From: Acinetobacter modestus
GTDB lineage: Bacteria > Pseudomonadota > Gammaproteobacteria > Pseudomonadales > Moraxellaceae
Reading direction: 5' to 3'
Assembly (NCBI RefSeq): GCF_014636095.1
Contig: NZ_BMDV01000002.1
Span: 310,001-374,000, forward strand
Length of the DNA: 64,000 nucleotides
Shown: positions 1 to 7,571 of the stretch, one piece after another
How positions within the stretch are numbered: the first letter of the stretch is position 1
How the letters are laid out: each line of letters starts with the position of its first letter
Translations under genes and position numbers: made by a program
The notes under the pieces: generated by a model
The model's input: only the letters and a program-made list of their open reading frames with translations
Told to the model about the DNA's origin: nothing
Databases searched by the model: none

Positions 1-507
1 ACGTTGAACACCTGTTGTTGTTTCTTCAGTTACACCGTGGATTTTTGCAATCACTTCAGGGTATTTTTCGTGAACAAGTAGTGTTAAATCACCACCATCA
101 TCAAGAATCATGTTGGCATCCCAAGGTGTGCCATTTACATTGATTTGTTGTTCAAGACACCACATGTATTCTTCTTCAGTTTCGCCTTTCCAAGCAAACA
201 CAGGAATACCCGCAGCAGCGATAGCAGCAGCAGCGTGATCTTGAGTAGAGAAGATGTTACATGATGTCCAACGAACTTCGGCGCCAAGTTCTACGAGTGT
301 TTCGATTAAAACTGCAGTTTGGATTGTCATATGAATACAACCCAAAATTTTTGCGCCAGCAAGTGGTTTAGTTGCTGAATAACGCTTACGTAAACCAATC
401 AAAGCTGGCATTTCTGCTTCAGCAAGTTTGATTTCTTTACGGCCGTAGTCAGCAAGAGAAATATCAGCGACTTTATAATCTGTAAATGAAGCAGTAACCG
501 CGTTCAT
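1..507 (-). CDS. ahcY: Adenosylhomocysteinase, N-terminal part (cut by window edge)
   Basis: S-adenosylhomocysteine hydrolase splits S-adenosylhomocysteine into adenosine and homocysteine in the cytoplasm, which relieves product inhibition of methyltransferases. About 169 N-terminal residues are visible, beginning [20 protein letters not shown]. They include the family signature [15 protein letters not shown], the active-site stretch [15 protein letters not shown] and ILDDGGDLT, followed by the conserved EETTTG. The gene runs off the left edge, so its C-terminal NAD-binding part is not seen. The ATG at 507 has an AGGAGATC ribosome-binding site just upstream. A SAH riboswitch lies in its leader, so expression should rise when the substrate accumulates. 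Confidence 0.97.
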   Translation of the reverse strand, partial: MNAVTASFTDYKVADISLADYGRKEIKLAEAEMPALIGLRKRYSATKPLAGAKILGCIHMTIQTAVLIETLVELGAEVRWTSCNIFSTQDHAAAAIAAAGIPVFAWKGETEEEYMWCLEQQINVNGTPWDANMILDDGGDLTLLVHEKYPEVIAKIHGVTEETTTGVQR

Positions 508-545
508 CAGGATCTCCTAGAAAAAATAGTATGGATCATTCTGTT

Positions 546-641
546 CGCGGATGCCGTTGTTGGTTAAAGCGAGCGTATAACCGATCGTCGAGCCTGGCAA
601 ATTGATTTTTAGTGCTAATCAATCGTCGCAGCATCCCTCGA
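546..641 (-). promoter_or_regulatory. SAH (S-adenosylhomocysteine) riboswitch in the ahcY leader
   Basis: Read on the minus strand from 641 to 546, the leader has the layout of the SAH riboswitch class. TCGAG (641-637) pairs with CTCGA (592-588). It is followed by GGATGCTGCGACGA, then a hairpin made of ATTGATT and AATCAAT. Next comes the conserved GCCAGGCTCG, and finally CAACGGCATCCGCG, whose GCATCC (554-549) pairs with GGATGC (636-631) to close the pseudoknot. These match the conserved elements of the class, which activates SAH-recycling genes when SAH is bound. The location directly in front of ahcY supports the call. Seen: sequence and pairing. Known: the class and its usual target gene. 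Not tested: covariance scoring or ligand binding. Confidence 0.88.
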
Positions 642-647
642 CTGGGC

Positions 648-679
648 ATTATAATACTTGGAAATGATTTTAGTTCCAA
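648..679 (-). promoter_or_regulatory. Sigma-70 promoter for ahcY
   Basis: On the minus strand TTGGAA (679-674) is followed after 17 bases by TATTAT, which overlaps a perfect TATAAT (653-648). Transcription should start about 7 bases further on, essentially at the first base of the SAH riboswitch, which fits a leader that consists of the aptamer. Confidence 0.6.
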
Positions 680-805
680 TGCTATTTTGTTTGAGATGGC
701 TATAAAATGAAGAATTAGATTGGGATAAGTGATTAAATTTTTTGAATGAACGATCAAGGATTCCAAATCCCTTTGAAATCCTTATGAATGCACAAAAGAA
801 TTGCA

Positions 806-1012
806 TTAAGCTTTTAAATGATCTTCAAATTCTTCGCCAAGCTGCATGGCTAGGGCATTTCCAGATAAGTCACACGTGACCAAACCGTATTCTTTTTTAA
901 AACTAAAGGTAAAACCTTTATTGTCGGCTAAACTTTTTACTGAATATCCTAATTTTTCTAACCAAATACGAAAAGCCAATAAATTTTTTGCTTTCACAAC
1001 TCTGTTTTTCAT
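806..1012 (-). CDS. Small conserved hypothetical protein (68 aa)
   Basis: I do not recognise a family. The product is a 68-residue basic protein starting MKNRVVKAKNLLAFRIWLEK with a mixed helix/strand look, no signal peptide and no membrane segment. The ATG at 1012 is preceded by a good AAGGAG ribosome-binding site nine bases upstream, which is the main reason for accepting it as real. It lies upstream of ahcY on the same strand, but the riboswitch promoter and leader separate the two, so it is probably its own unit. The plus-strand reading of the same DNA (846-1043) has no such start signal and was rejected. Confidence 0.6.
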   Translation of the reverse strand: MKNRVVKAKNLLAFRIWLEKLGYSVKSLADNKGFTFSFKKEYGLVTCDLSGNALAMQLGEEFEDHLKA

Positions 1013-1247
1013 TCCAGAACTCCTTTTAACTTGTATTTATTAATAAGGGTGACCTAAAAAATTTTAAAGGGGGATTGCATATATTTATTTTTCTTCATGT
1101 AACTAATGTAAAATTAGATTAATTGAAACTGAAATTAAACTTAAATTTTATCTGATAAAATTATTTAAATAATTGATTTTATTTATTTATATTGTTTTTT
1201 CTTGAATTGGATATTGATCCAGAATAAATGTAAAAAATGATTTCACT

Positions 1248-1290
1248 TTCTACTTTTTAAAAACTAAATTTTAGCCTTTAAAAAGTAGAA
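1248..1290. repeat. 14-bp inverted repeat downstream of gloB
   Basis: A perfect 14-base inverted repeat, TTCTACTTTTTAAA at 1248-1261 and its complement at 1277-1290, lies just past the gloB stop codon. It could act as a weak, AT-rich 3-prime-end hairpin for gloB, but it lacks the GC-rich stem of a classical intrinsic terminator. The rest of 1013-1298 is AT-rich with nothing else recognisable. Confidence 0.45.
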
Positions 1291-1298
1291 CTTTAAAA

Positions 1299-2030
1299 TT
1301 AGAACTGATCTTTAAGCGCTCTGATCCGTGCGAAATCTTCGGCACTTTCTGTACGCAAGAAAGGATTTGTTTCAAGTTCTAATTCAATTGTACTTGGCAG
1401 AGTAATTTGTTCTGCATCTCTCAATGCTTTGACTTCCTTTATGCGTTCTTGTAGTGCAACGTTATGAGGTTCAATTGTTAATGCAAACTCAGCATTTGCA
1501 AGCGTATATTCATGTGTACAATAAACTTTGGTTTGTATTGGCAACGCTGCTAAGCGATTTAATGAGTGGTACATTTGTTCAGCAGAACCCTCAAATAAGC
1601 GTCCACAACCCATTGCAAATAATGTGTCACCACAGAAAAGCGTGTCTATTTCTTCAATAAAATAAACAATATGACCTAGTGTATGCCCTGGTGTTGCAAT
1701 AATTTCAACTTTTAAATCATTAAAGTGAAAATGGTCGTTATGTTGAAGTGGATTCGATATAAACGAAATTTTACTGAGTTCATCACGTGGACCGAAAACT
1801 GGTAAATTTTGGTCAGCCAATAGACCTTGTACACCATCAGTATGATCTCGATGCCAATGTGTTAACCAGATTTGTTTCAACTCAAGTTGATGTTGTTCGC
1901 AAAAATCGATAACAAGTGCTGCTTCTGTTGGATCAATTGCTACAACTTCTTGCGTATGAGTATCTTCTAATAACCAAATATAGTTTTTTAAGGCATTTTT
2001 TACGTCAATTGCATGAATTTTATAATGCAT
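1299..2030 (-). CDS. gloB: Hydroxyacylglutathione hydrolase (glyoxalase II)
   Basis: Hydrolyses S-lactoylglutathione to lactate and glutathione, the second step of cytoplasmic methylglyoxal detoxification. The 243-residue length fits the short bacterial GloB form. The metallo-beta-lactamase signature THWHRDHTDG is at residues 57-66 (H58, H60, D62, H63). It is followed by GHTLGHIVYF, the FCGDTLFAMGCGRLFEG metal-ligand region, THEYTLANAEFA, and the C-terminal substrate-binding tail ending NPFLRTE...FARIRALKDQF. It is a single gene, divergent from the one at 2404. The 373-base gap between them is AT-rich. Confidence 0.95.
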   Translation of the reverse strand: MHYKIHAIDVKNALKNYIWLLEDTHTQEVVAIDPTEAALVIDFCEQHQLELKQIWLTHWHRDHTDGVQGLLADQNLPVFGPRDELSKISFISNPLQHNDHFHFNDLKVEIIATPGHTLGHIVYFIEEIDTLFCGDTLFAMGCGRLFEGSAEQMYHSLNRLAALPIQTKVYCTHEYTLANAEFALTIEPHNVALQERIKEVKALRDAEQITLPSTIELELETNPFLRTESAEDFARIRALKDQF

Positions 2031-2403
2031 GGCCGAATCCTAAATCTCTGATTTATGTGGTTATTGATGAATAGAGTATTTGAATAATCAAATCATAATT
2101 AGTTTAAGTGTAAATGTATAAGAGTGCAAAAGCTTGCGTAAGAATTGATACAGAATGCTGACTTTTTAGGGCATATTATGACAGCTTCAATCATGAAGCA
2201 TTTTTCAAGTTGACAAGTTATAATTTTTCTATAAATATGATATAAAATTTTGATAAATTAATGGTTTATATTCATCTTTGGTGGTGTGAAAAATACTTAA
2301 TTAAAGCTAACATAGTTTAAAAATTAGATTTAACAATATTTAACGAAGTAAAACATTTAAAGATGAAATGAAAAATAAATCATAAGAATAAAGTGAGAGC
2401 ATT
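2031..2403. other. Divergent intergenic region, AT-rich
   Basis: This gap of 373 bases separates gloB (minus) from the gene at 2404 (plus). A TTGACA at 2210-2215 with AT-rich -10-like sequence about 14-17 bases downstream is a possible plus-strand promoter. I see no coding potential, RNA gene or strong hairpin here. Confidence 0.4.
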
Positions 2404-3390
2404 ATGACTGATTTGGTAGATCATGAGATTGTCGTTATCTTCAAAAAACATTTATATCCTTTGTCTTCCAAACTTACAGAAATGTTGAATGAGCATTTTA
2501 GCCATCAAACAGAGCGTCGTGGTTGTGGTTATACTCAAGCCACTCGTGTGATTGCTGAATTTGTTTCACAACCTCGTGATATGTTGGGATTTCAAGACTT
2601 TCGTATTTTTGAAGACTACGAGGTTAAAGGATTGAAAAACATTTTAAATCAAAGTTCTTCATATGGTTTAGTGTTAGAAACTTGGCGTAATTTGGATATT
2701 AATATTGATGTGCAACAATATTTAGAACGTTCTAATTCACAAGATACATTTACTCAAAATTTGCAACAAGAAGTTGATTTTCAAGCGAAGCTTAGAAAAA
2801 TCCATCAATATGCAGAGCTTGAAGAAAGCATTTTAATTTGCCAATTACTTTCAGATATTATTCTTCCACAAACAATTGATCAAATTGAAATGATTGAGTG
2901 TCATTCTCTAGAGGAAAAGCCCAAAGTTGGCTCATGTCCGATGGCAGAAAAATTTTTCTTGCGAATTGCACATCATCGTTTATTGAGACAAGGTGAAATT
3001 AATATTTTTGTGGATGATAATGGTTTACCCATTATGATGGAGAAACTGAATATGGGGGATAATCACTCCTGTATCAGTCTCGTGCCATTGATGATGAATG
3101 GGGTGCGCTTACCTGCAGGAAGTCTTTTCTCTGCAAGTTATGAAGTCGATGCGCTGGAAAAGAAGCCTAATAAACAATATAAAGGATATGTGATCCCAAT
3201 TTCTCAAATGAATGGTTTTTGGTTTTTACGATTAACGACACTGGCTGTTTCGCCAAAAAACCGTGCACGTGCGTTTGGGTATCATTTTAAACAACAGGTA
3301 GATAATGGATTATTTAGACCTGATACGACGGAACTAAGTCAACTGATTGAGATTGCAAAAGATCAAATTTATGTAGGGCATCCATGCTAA
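2404..3390 (+). CDS. Conserved hypothetical protein, coupled to HDAC-fold gene
   Basis: A 328-residue soluble protein of no family I can name. It has no signal peptide and no membrane segments. The N-terminal half is helical and charged (residues 1-170). The C-terminal half looks like mixed alpha/beta, with NIFVDDNGLPIMMEKLNMGD, a PAGSLFSASYEV segment and GYVIPISQMNGFWFLRLTTL. The start ATG has GTGAGAGC just upstream. Its last seven bases overlap the start of the HDAC-family gene at 3384, so the two are almost certainly translated from one message and work together. The coupling suggests a partner or substrate-binding protein for that deacylase, but this is inference. Confidence 0.75.
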   Translation: MTDLVDHEIVVIFKKHLYPLSSKLTEMLNEHFSHQTERRGCGYTQATRVIAEFVSQPRDMLGFQDFRIFEDYEVKGLKNILNQSSSYGLVLETWRNLDINIDVQQYLERSNSQDTFTQNLQQEVDFQAKLRKIHQYAELEESILICQLLSDIILPQTIDQIEMIECHSLEEKPKVGSCPMAEKFFLRIAHHRLLRQGEINIFVDDNGLPIMMEKLNMGDNHSCISLVPLMMNGVRLPAGSLFSASYEVDALEKKPNKQYKGYVIPISQMNGFWFLRLTTLAVSPKNRARAFGYHFKQQVDNGLFRPDTTELSQLIEIAKDQIYVGHPC

Positions 3391-4250
3391 AAGCTTGTTA
3401 CGCACCACGCTATTTTGCAAGAACACATACCAACAGTATGGAAAAACTGACAGCCGTCGCTGATGTGCTGCGAACTCATCAAATGGTTGATTTAATTGAT
3501 CCAGGTTTAATTGATACTGAGATATTAAAAAAACTACATAACCCAGAATATGTGGAAGCCTTTTTATCGGGAGAATCTGCATTTGCTACTATTCAGGGTT
3601 TTAAACCTTGGAATGAGCAATTAAGGGATGCCATTCTGTCGGTGCAAGCGGGGCAGCTTTTAGGAGCTGAGATCGCATTGAAAGAAGGGATTGCTGCAAA
3701 TATTGCACAAGGTTTTCATCATGCGAGTTATGAGTCAGGTGCCGCATATTGTACTTTTAATGGCTTGGCATTGGTTGCAAAACAAAATCCTGAGAAGCGG
3801 ATTTTTATTTTAGATTGTGATCAACATGGAGGCGATGGCACAGCAATATTTACCAATCGGATGACCAATTTGATTAATTTTAGTATTTTTGGAGTTCGTT
3901 TTGGTTGTAAGGCTGGTGAACGTAGTTTGACTCGCTATATTCATCCTAAACAGGGTAATTTTGATTTGTATCGCGAAGCAATTTTTGAAGCGTTTCAATA
4001 TGCTTCACATTGGGAAGCAGATCTAATTATCTATCAAGCGGGGATGGACTGCCACCAACTAGATAAATATGGCTCCAAATGGTTTACCACTGAGTTGTTA
4101 TATGAGCGAGATCGCTTAGTTTTTGAAATGGCAAAAAAAATGAAAATTCCATTACTGTTTGTATTGGCGGGTGGGTATCAAGAACTGGATGATTTAGTCC
4201 CTTTACATGTCAATACATTTAAAGCTGCAAATGAAATTTACTTTCCTTGA
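3384..4250 (+). CDS. Histone deacetylase / acetylpolyamine amidohydrolase family protein
   Basis: A zinc-dependent deacylase of the arginase/HDAC fold, 288 residues, cytoplasmic. Catalytic features are in order. GFHHAS carries the paired His at 112-113. FILDCDQHGGDGTA supplies Zn ligands D146 and H148, and YQAGMDCH supplies the third at D222. LAGGY has the transition-state Tyr at about 265. Bacterial relatives deacetylate small molecules, polyamines or, less often, proteins; the substrate here is unknown. Translation starts inside the end of the upstream gene (7-base overlap). The family identity is secure from the motifs. A name such as acetoin utilisation protein would overstate what is known. 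Confidence 0.88.
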   Translation: MLKACYAPRYFARTHTNSMEKLTAVADVLRTHQMVDLIDPGLIDTEILKKLHNPEYVEAFLSGESAFATIQGFKPWNEQLRDAILSVQAGQLLGAEIALKEGIAANIAQGFHHASYESGAAYCTFNGLALVAKQNPEKRIFILDCDQHGGDGTAIFTNRMTNLINFSIFGVRFGCKAGERSLTRYIHPKQGNFDLYREAIFEAFQYASHWEADLIIYQAGMDCHQLDKYGSKWFTTELLYERDRLVFEMAKKMKIPLLFVLAGGYQELDDLVPLHVNTFKAANEIYFP

Positions 4251-4266
4251 AATAGTAGAAAGATAC

Positions 4267-4290
4267 AAAAAAAGCCCTCAAAATGAGAGC
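4267..4290 (-). terminator. Rho-independent terminator after metI
   Basis: On the minus strand GCTCTCA-TTT-TGAGGGC forms a seven-base-pair stem followed by seven T. It lies 18 bases past the metI stop and ends the metQNI unit. Confidence 0.8.
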
Positions 4291-4307
4291 TTCGTCTTAT
4301 GCTGTGA

Positions 4308-5003
4308 TTAGCGTAATTTTGCTAACCAATCACCAAATGATTGAACGAGTTGAACTAAAATTAGTAGTACAATCACGGTTAAAATAACAACACTAGTATC
4401 AAAGCGTTGATAACCATAGGAAATAGCTAAATCACCGATACCTCCTGCACCAACTGCGCCAGCCATTGCAGTTGCACCAATTAAGGAAATCGTCCCTGTG
4501 GTCAGATTCAAAATTAATGAGCTACGTGCTTCGGGGATAATAAATTTAAAAATGATCTGCCAAGGCGAGGCACCCATAGCTTGAGCTGATTCAATAATAC
4601 CCTCATTCACTTCAAGTAATGAAGTTTCAATCAATCGCCCTAAATACGGACCTACGTAAATGGTGAGTGGAACAATCGCAGCCCAAGTACCAATCGAAGT
4701 TCCAACTAATAATTTAGTTAATGGAATGACTGCAATAAGTAAGATGATAAATGGTAAAGAACGTAGTGCATTTACAATTGGGTTGAGAAAATAATAGATT
4801 GCTCGGTTTTGTAAGATACCACCTGTGCGAGTGACAACTAAAGTTACGCCTTGAATCAATCCCCAAATACAACCAAAAAGCAATGAGAAGAACACCATTT
4901 GAAAGGTTTCTTGTAATGCCGTGACGAACTGATCAATTGAAAGGGAACTGTGCCAAAACGGCGCGGAAGCTTCAGTAAGCCATTGTACGATTAAATCTCT
5001 CAT
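4308..5003 (-). CDS. metI: D-methionine ABC transporter, permease
   Basis: Inner-membrane permease of the methionine importer, 231 residues with about five hydrophobic spans. The cytoplasmic EAA-type coupling loop is visible as NEGIIESAQAMGASPWQIIFKFIIPEARSS (residues ~137-166), which contacts the MetN ATPase. The C-terminal region GAVGAGGIGDLAISYGYQRF is typical of MetI. It overlaps the end of metN by four bases, so the two are translationally coupled. The order metQ-metN-metI differs from the common metN-metI-metQ. Confidence 0.95.
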   Translation of the reverse strand: MRDLIVQWLTEASAPFWHSSLSIDQFVTALQETFQMVFFSLLFGCIWGLIQGVTLVVTRTGGILQNRAIYYFLNPIVNALRSLPFIILLIAVIPLTKLLVGTSIGTWAAIVPLTIYVGPYLGRLIETSLLEVNEGIIESAQAMGASPWQIIFKFIIPEARSSLILNLTTGTISLIGATAMAGAVGAGGIGDLAISYGYQRFDTSVVILTVIVLLILVQLVQSFGDWLAKLR

Positions 5004-6025
5004 TGGCTCACTCCTGATTGTTCAACTTTCACGCCTTGTTGCTCAAGAAACTTAATGGCATCTTGAATAGTCGTTGAATCACCCAAAAGTTGAATAAACA
5101 TCTGTCCAATCACAGTACCATTGATTTCAGTCATGTTGGCAAAAAGAATATTTAGGCTCAAATCAAATTGCTTAATCACAGCTTGAATTACTGTTTCTTG
5201 AGCAGACGTCCCCAAGAATTGCAGACTATAAATACTATTGTGATGCTTATGTTCAAGGTTATTGAGAATATTAATTGGTAACTGTTGTTGCAAAACTGTT
5301 TGAATGAAGGTCTTTGTAGTCGAATGCTGAGGTTGGCTAAAAATATTGAGGGTGGGGCCTGTTTCAATCACATGGCCTGCTTCCATGACTGCAACATAGT
5401 CACAGACTGACTCAATTACATCCATTTCATGGGTGACCATTACAATGGTAATCTTTTGTTCTTTATTAATCTTTTTTAATAACGATAAAACGGATTGTGT
5501 GGTCTGAGGGTCCAGTGCAGAGGTTGCTTCATCACATAGTAAAATTTTAGGATGATTTGCAAGCGCGCGGGCAATACCTACACGTTGTTTTTGTCCACCT
5601 GAAAGTTCATCAGGGTAGGCATCTTTCTTATGCTTGAGATCGATGAAATCTAATAGCTCTGCTAAGCGCTTTTCACGATCAGCTTTGTTATGCCCCAATA
5701 ATTTGAGTGGCATTTCAATATTTTCAGATACTGTTTTAGTTTGCAGTAAATTGAAATGTTGAAAGATCATGCCGATATTTGCACGTTCTTGACGAAGCGT
5801 ACGCGCATCCATTGCAGTAAAGTCTTTCTGATTGATAATCACTTGTCCCTGAGTCGGGCGTTCAAGCAAATTAATCAAACGGATCAACGTACTTTTACCT
5901 GCACCACTATAACCAATAATGCCGAAGATGCTGCCTTCTGGGATCTCTAAATTAATTTGATCCAGTGCGTTGATCGTTTGACCTTTCAATTGATAGTGTT
6001 TCGAAATGTTTTTAAATTGGATCAT
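5000..6025 (-). CDS. metN: D-methionine ABC transporter, ATP-binding protein
   Basis: Cytoplasmic ATPase that drives methionine import, 341 residues. The Walker A motif GYSGAGKST is at about residues 38-46, the signature LSGGQKQR and Walker B ILLCDEATSALDP follow, and the switch His is in VMVTHEMD. The C-terminal ~90 residues form the NIL/ACT-like regulatory domain of MetN, which in E. coli binds methionine and inhibits transport. It lies second in the operon, separated from metQ by a terminator-like hairpin. Confidence 0.96.
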   Translation of the reverse strand: MIQFKNISKHYQLKGQTINALDQINLEIPEGSIFGIIGYSGAGKSTLIRLINLLERPTQGQVIINQKDFTAMDARTLRQERANIGMIFQHFNLLQTKTVSENIEMPLKLLGHNKADREKRLAELLDFIDLKHKKDAYPDELSGGQKQRVGIARALANHPKILLCDEATSALDPQTTQSVLSLLKKINKEQKITIVMVTHEMDVIESVCDYVAVMEAGHVIETGPTLNIFSQPQHSTTKTFIQTVLQQQLPINILNNLEHKHHNSIYSLQFLGTSAQETVIQAVIKQFDLSLNILFANMTEINGTVIGQMFIQLLGDSTTIQDAIKFLEQQGVKVEQSGVSQ

Positions 6026-6045
6026 GTTCGTCAGTACTAAGCAAA

Positions 6046-6078
6046 AAAGAAAAAACAGGCAAATATCTTTGCCTGTTT
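6046..6078 (-). terminator. Intercistronic terminator/attenuator between metQ and metN
   Basis: On the minus strand AAACAGGCAAA-GATA-TTTGCCTGTTT is a perfect 11-base-pair stem followed by TTTTTTCTTTTTT. It looks like a full intrinsic terminator, yet metN begins only about 20 bases later with no clear promoter of its own. The simplest reading is partial read-through that makes more MetQ than MetNI. Confidence 0.8.
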
Positions 6079-6094
6079 CATTGAAAATATTATA

Positions 6095-6970
6095 TTACGA
6101 TTTTGCTTCAGTGAGATAGCTTGTCGGTTTGTTTACATCAACTTTTGTACCTGCAAAATGTTCTTGCACATATTTTTTCACAGCTTCTGTATGATAAAGC
6201 GCACCAACTTTTTGTAGTACTGCATCGTCTTTACGAGATTCAGCAGTTGCTAAAACATTGACATTTAATTTAGTACTTTGATCAATTGGTTCGTAATAGA
6301 TTGCATCTTTAAGAACGTTCAAACCACCTTCTAAAGCCAAGGTATTACCTAATAAAATCGCATCAACTTCGTCTTTTACACGTACAGCTGTCGCCATTTG
6401 AATTGGCTTGATTACGATTTTTTTACTATTTTCGATAATGTCCGCAGGTGTGCCTTTCACAGGATCGAAATCAGCTTTTAATTTGATTAAACCTGCGCTT
6501 TGTAAAAGTAACAATGCACGTGATTCGTTTGCACCGTCATTTGGGATTGCAATGGTTGCACCTTGAGCAAATTCTTCAACTTTTTTGACTTTACTTGAAT
6601 AAATGCCCATCGGTTCTAAATAAGTCGTTGAAACAGGTGCAATCTTATCTTTATTTGCCGCATTAAAAGCAACAAGGTAAGCGTAAGATTGGAAGGCATT
6701 AATATCAACTTCTTTATTAGCAACAGCTGTATTCATTGCAACATAGTCCGTGAAGTTTTTGACTTCAAGTTTAATACCTGCGGCTTTGGTTTCAGGTAAA
6801 GTTGCAATATAACGCCAAATATCAGCATCTGAGCCAGTAGATGCCATAACAACAGTTTGTAATCCACCAGCATTCGCTTTTTGCTCAGTAGATGCGGTAT
6901 CAGGCTGTTTACTGCATGCTGCAAGTAATAACACCGATACACTTAAAAAAAGGCTAATCAGCTTTTTCAT
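6095..6970 (-). CDS. metQ: D-methionine ABC transporter, substrate-binding lipoprotein
   Basis: Periplasmic methionine-binding lipoprotein of the NlpA family, 291 residues. The signal peptide ends in the lipobox LLAAC with the lipidated Cys at residue 19, followed by Ser. Residues 40-290 form the two-lobe binding fold: TGSDADIWRYIA, the aromatic-rich FQSYAYLVAFN, GIYSSKVKKVEEF, IPNDGANESRALLLLQ and the closing LNVNVLAT. It is the first gene of the operon. A TATAAT (7079-7074, minus) about 105 bases upstream is the best promoter candidate. Confidence 0.95.
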   Translation of the reverse strand: MKKLISLFLSVSVLLLAACSKQPDTASTEQKANAGGLQTVVMASTGSDADIWRYIATLPETKAAGIKLEVKNFTDYVAMNTAVANKEVDINAFQSYAYLVAFNAANKDKIAPVSTTYLEPMGIYSSKVKKVEEFAQGATIAIPNDGANESRALLLLQSAGLIKLKADFDPVKGTPADIIENSKKIVIKPIQMATAVRVKDEVDAILLGNTLALEGGLNVLKDAIYYEPIDQSTKLNVNVLATAESRKDDAVLQKVGALYHTEAVKKYVQEHFAGTKVDVNKPTSYLTEAKS

Positions 6971-7527
6971 GTATAAATCCTAGTCGGAACAATGCCGAGA
7001 AAATCTTCCTTCCTCTAGCATCAGGAATCGCAATGGTTTTGTATGTTGTAAATTGGCATCATCATTCAAAATTATTATAGATTTTGAATCTAAGACGTTT
7101 TACAACATCGAAAAATAGATGATTGTTCATGTTCTACTCTAATGCTACTAGACTAAGAAGAAGAGCCAATCAAATTATTCTTACGCTAAATCTTGAAGTA
7201 GATGAAATGTCACAATTTAAAATTAATATTCTAAATATATGATAATGATCAAAAAGAATCTTAACTATAGTTAACAATTCATCTATTAATTTACCAATCA
7301 TACCAATAATTTAGATCTTGTTATAGTAGTTGTGCTCGATACTTCAAAGTCTAATGGTATGATTATTTAAGAAAAATTATGTTCTAAGTAAATATAAATG
7401 AATGATAGTTTTATGAATTTTTCTGAATACAGATTGCAAATAGTTTACTTTAAATTGAATATATATTTTTCTGAATTTGTTATTTATATAATGAATATAG
7501 ATGCTTGATTTATGCACTATTTGTGAA
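6971..7527. other. Intergenic region upstream of metQ, AT-rich, no gene seen
   Basis: A gap of 557 bases between the metQ start and the purD terminator. It contains a TATAAT (minus, 7079-7074) that may serve metQ, a short hairpin TCGGAACAATGCCGA at 6983-6997 in the metQ leader, and the Fur-like half sequence GATAATGATC at 7241-7250. I found no convincing open reading frame, tRNA or riboswitch. Confidence 0.4.
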
Positions 7528-7552
7528 TAAAAAAGCCTTCCGAAGAAGGCTT
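7527..7552 (-). terminator. Rho-independent terminator after purD
   Basis: On the minus strand AAGCCTTC-TTCG-GAAGGCTT is an eight-base-pair stem with a stable TTCG tetraloop, followed by a T tract. It lies 20 bases past the purD stop. Confidence 0.92.
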
Positions 7553-7571
7553 CCTTTCATCGTGATAAGGC

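Noticed and set aside
7241..7250. GATAATGATC as a Fur box
   Set aside because: Only one half matches the consensus and no iron-related gene is nearby.
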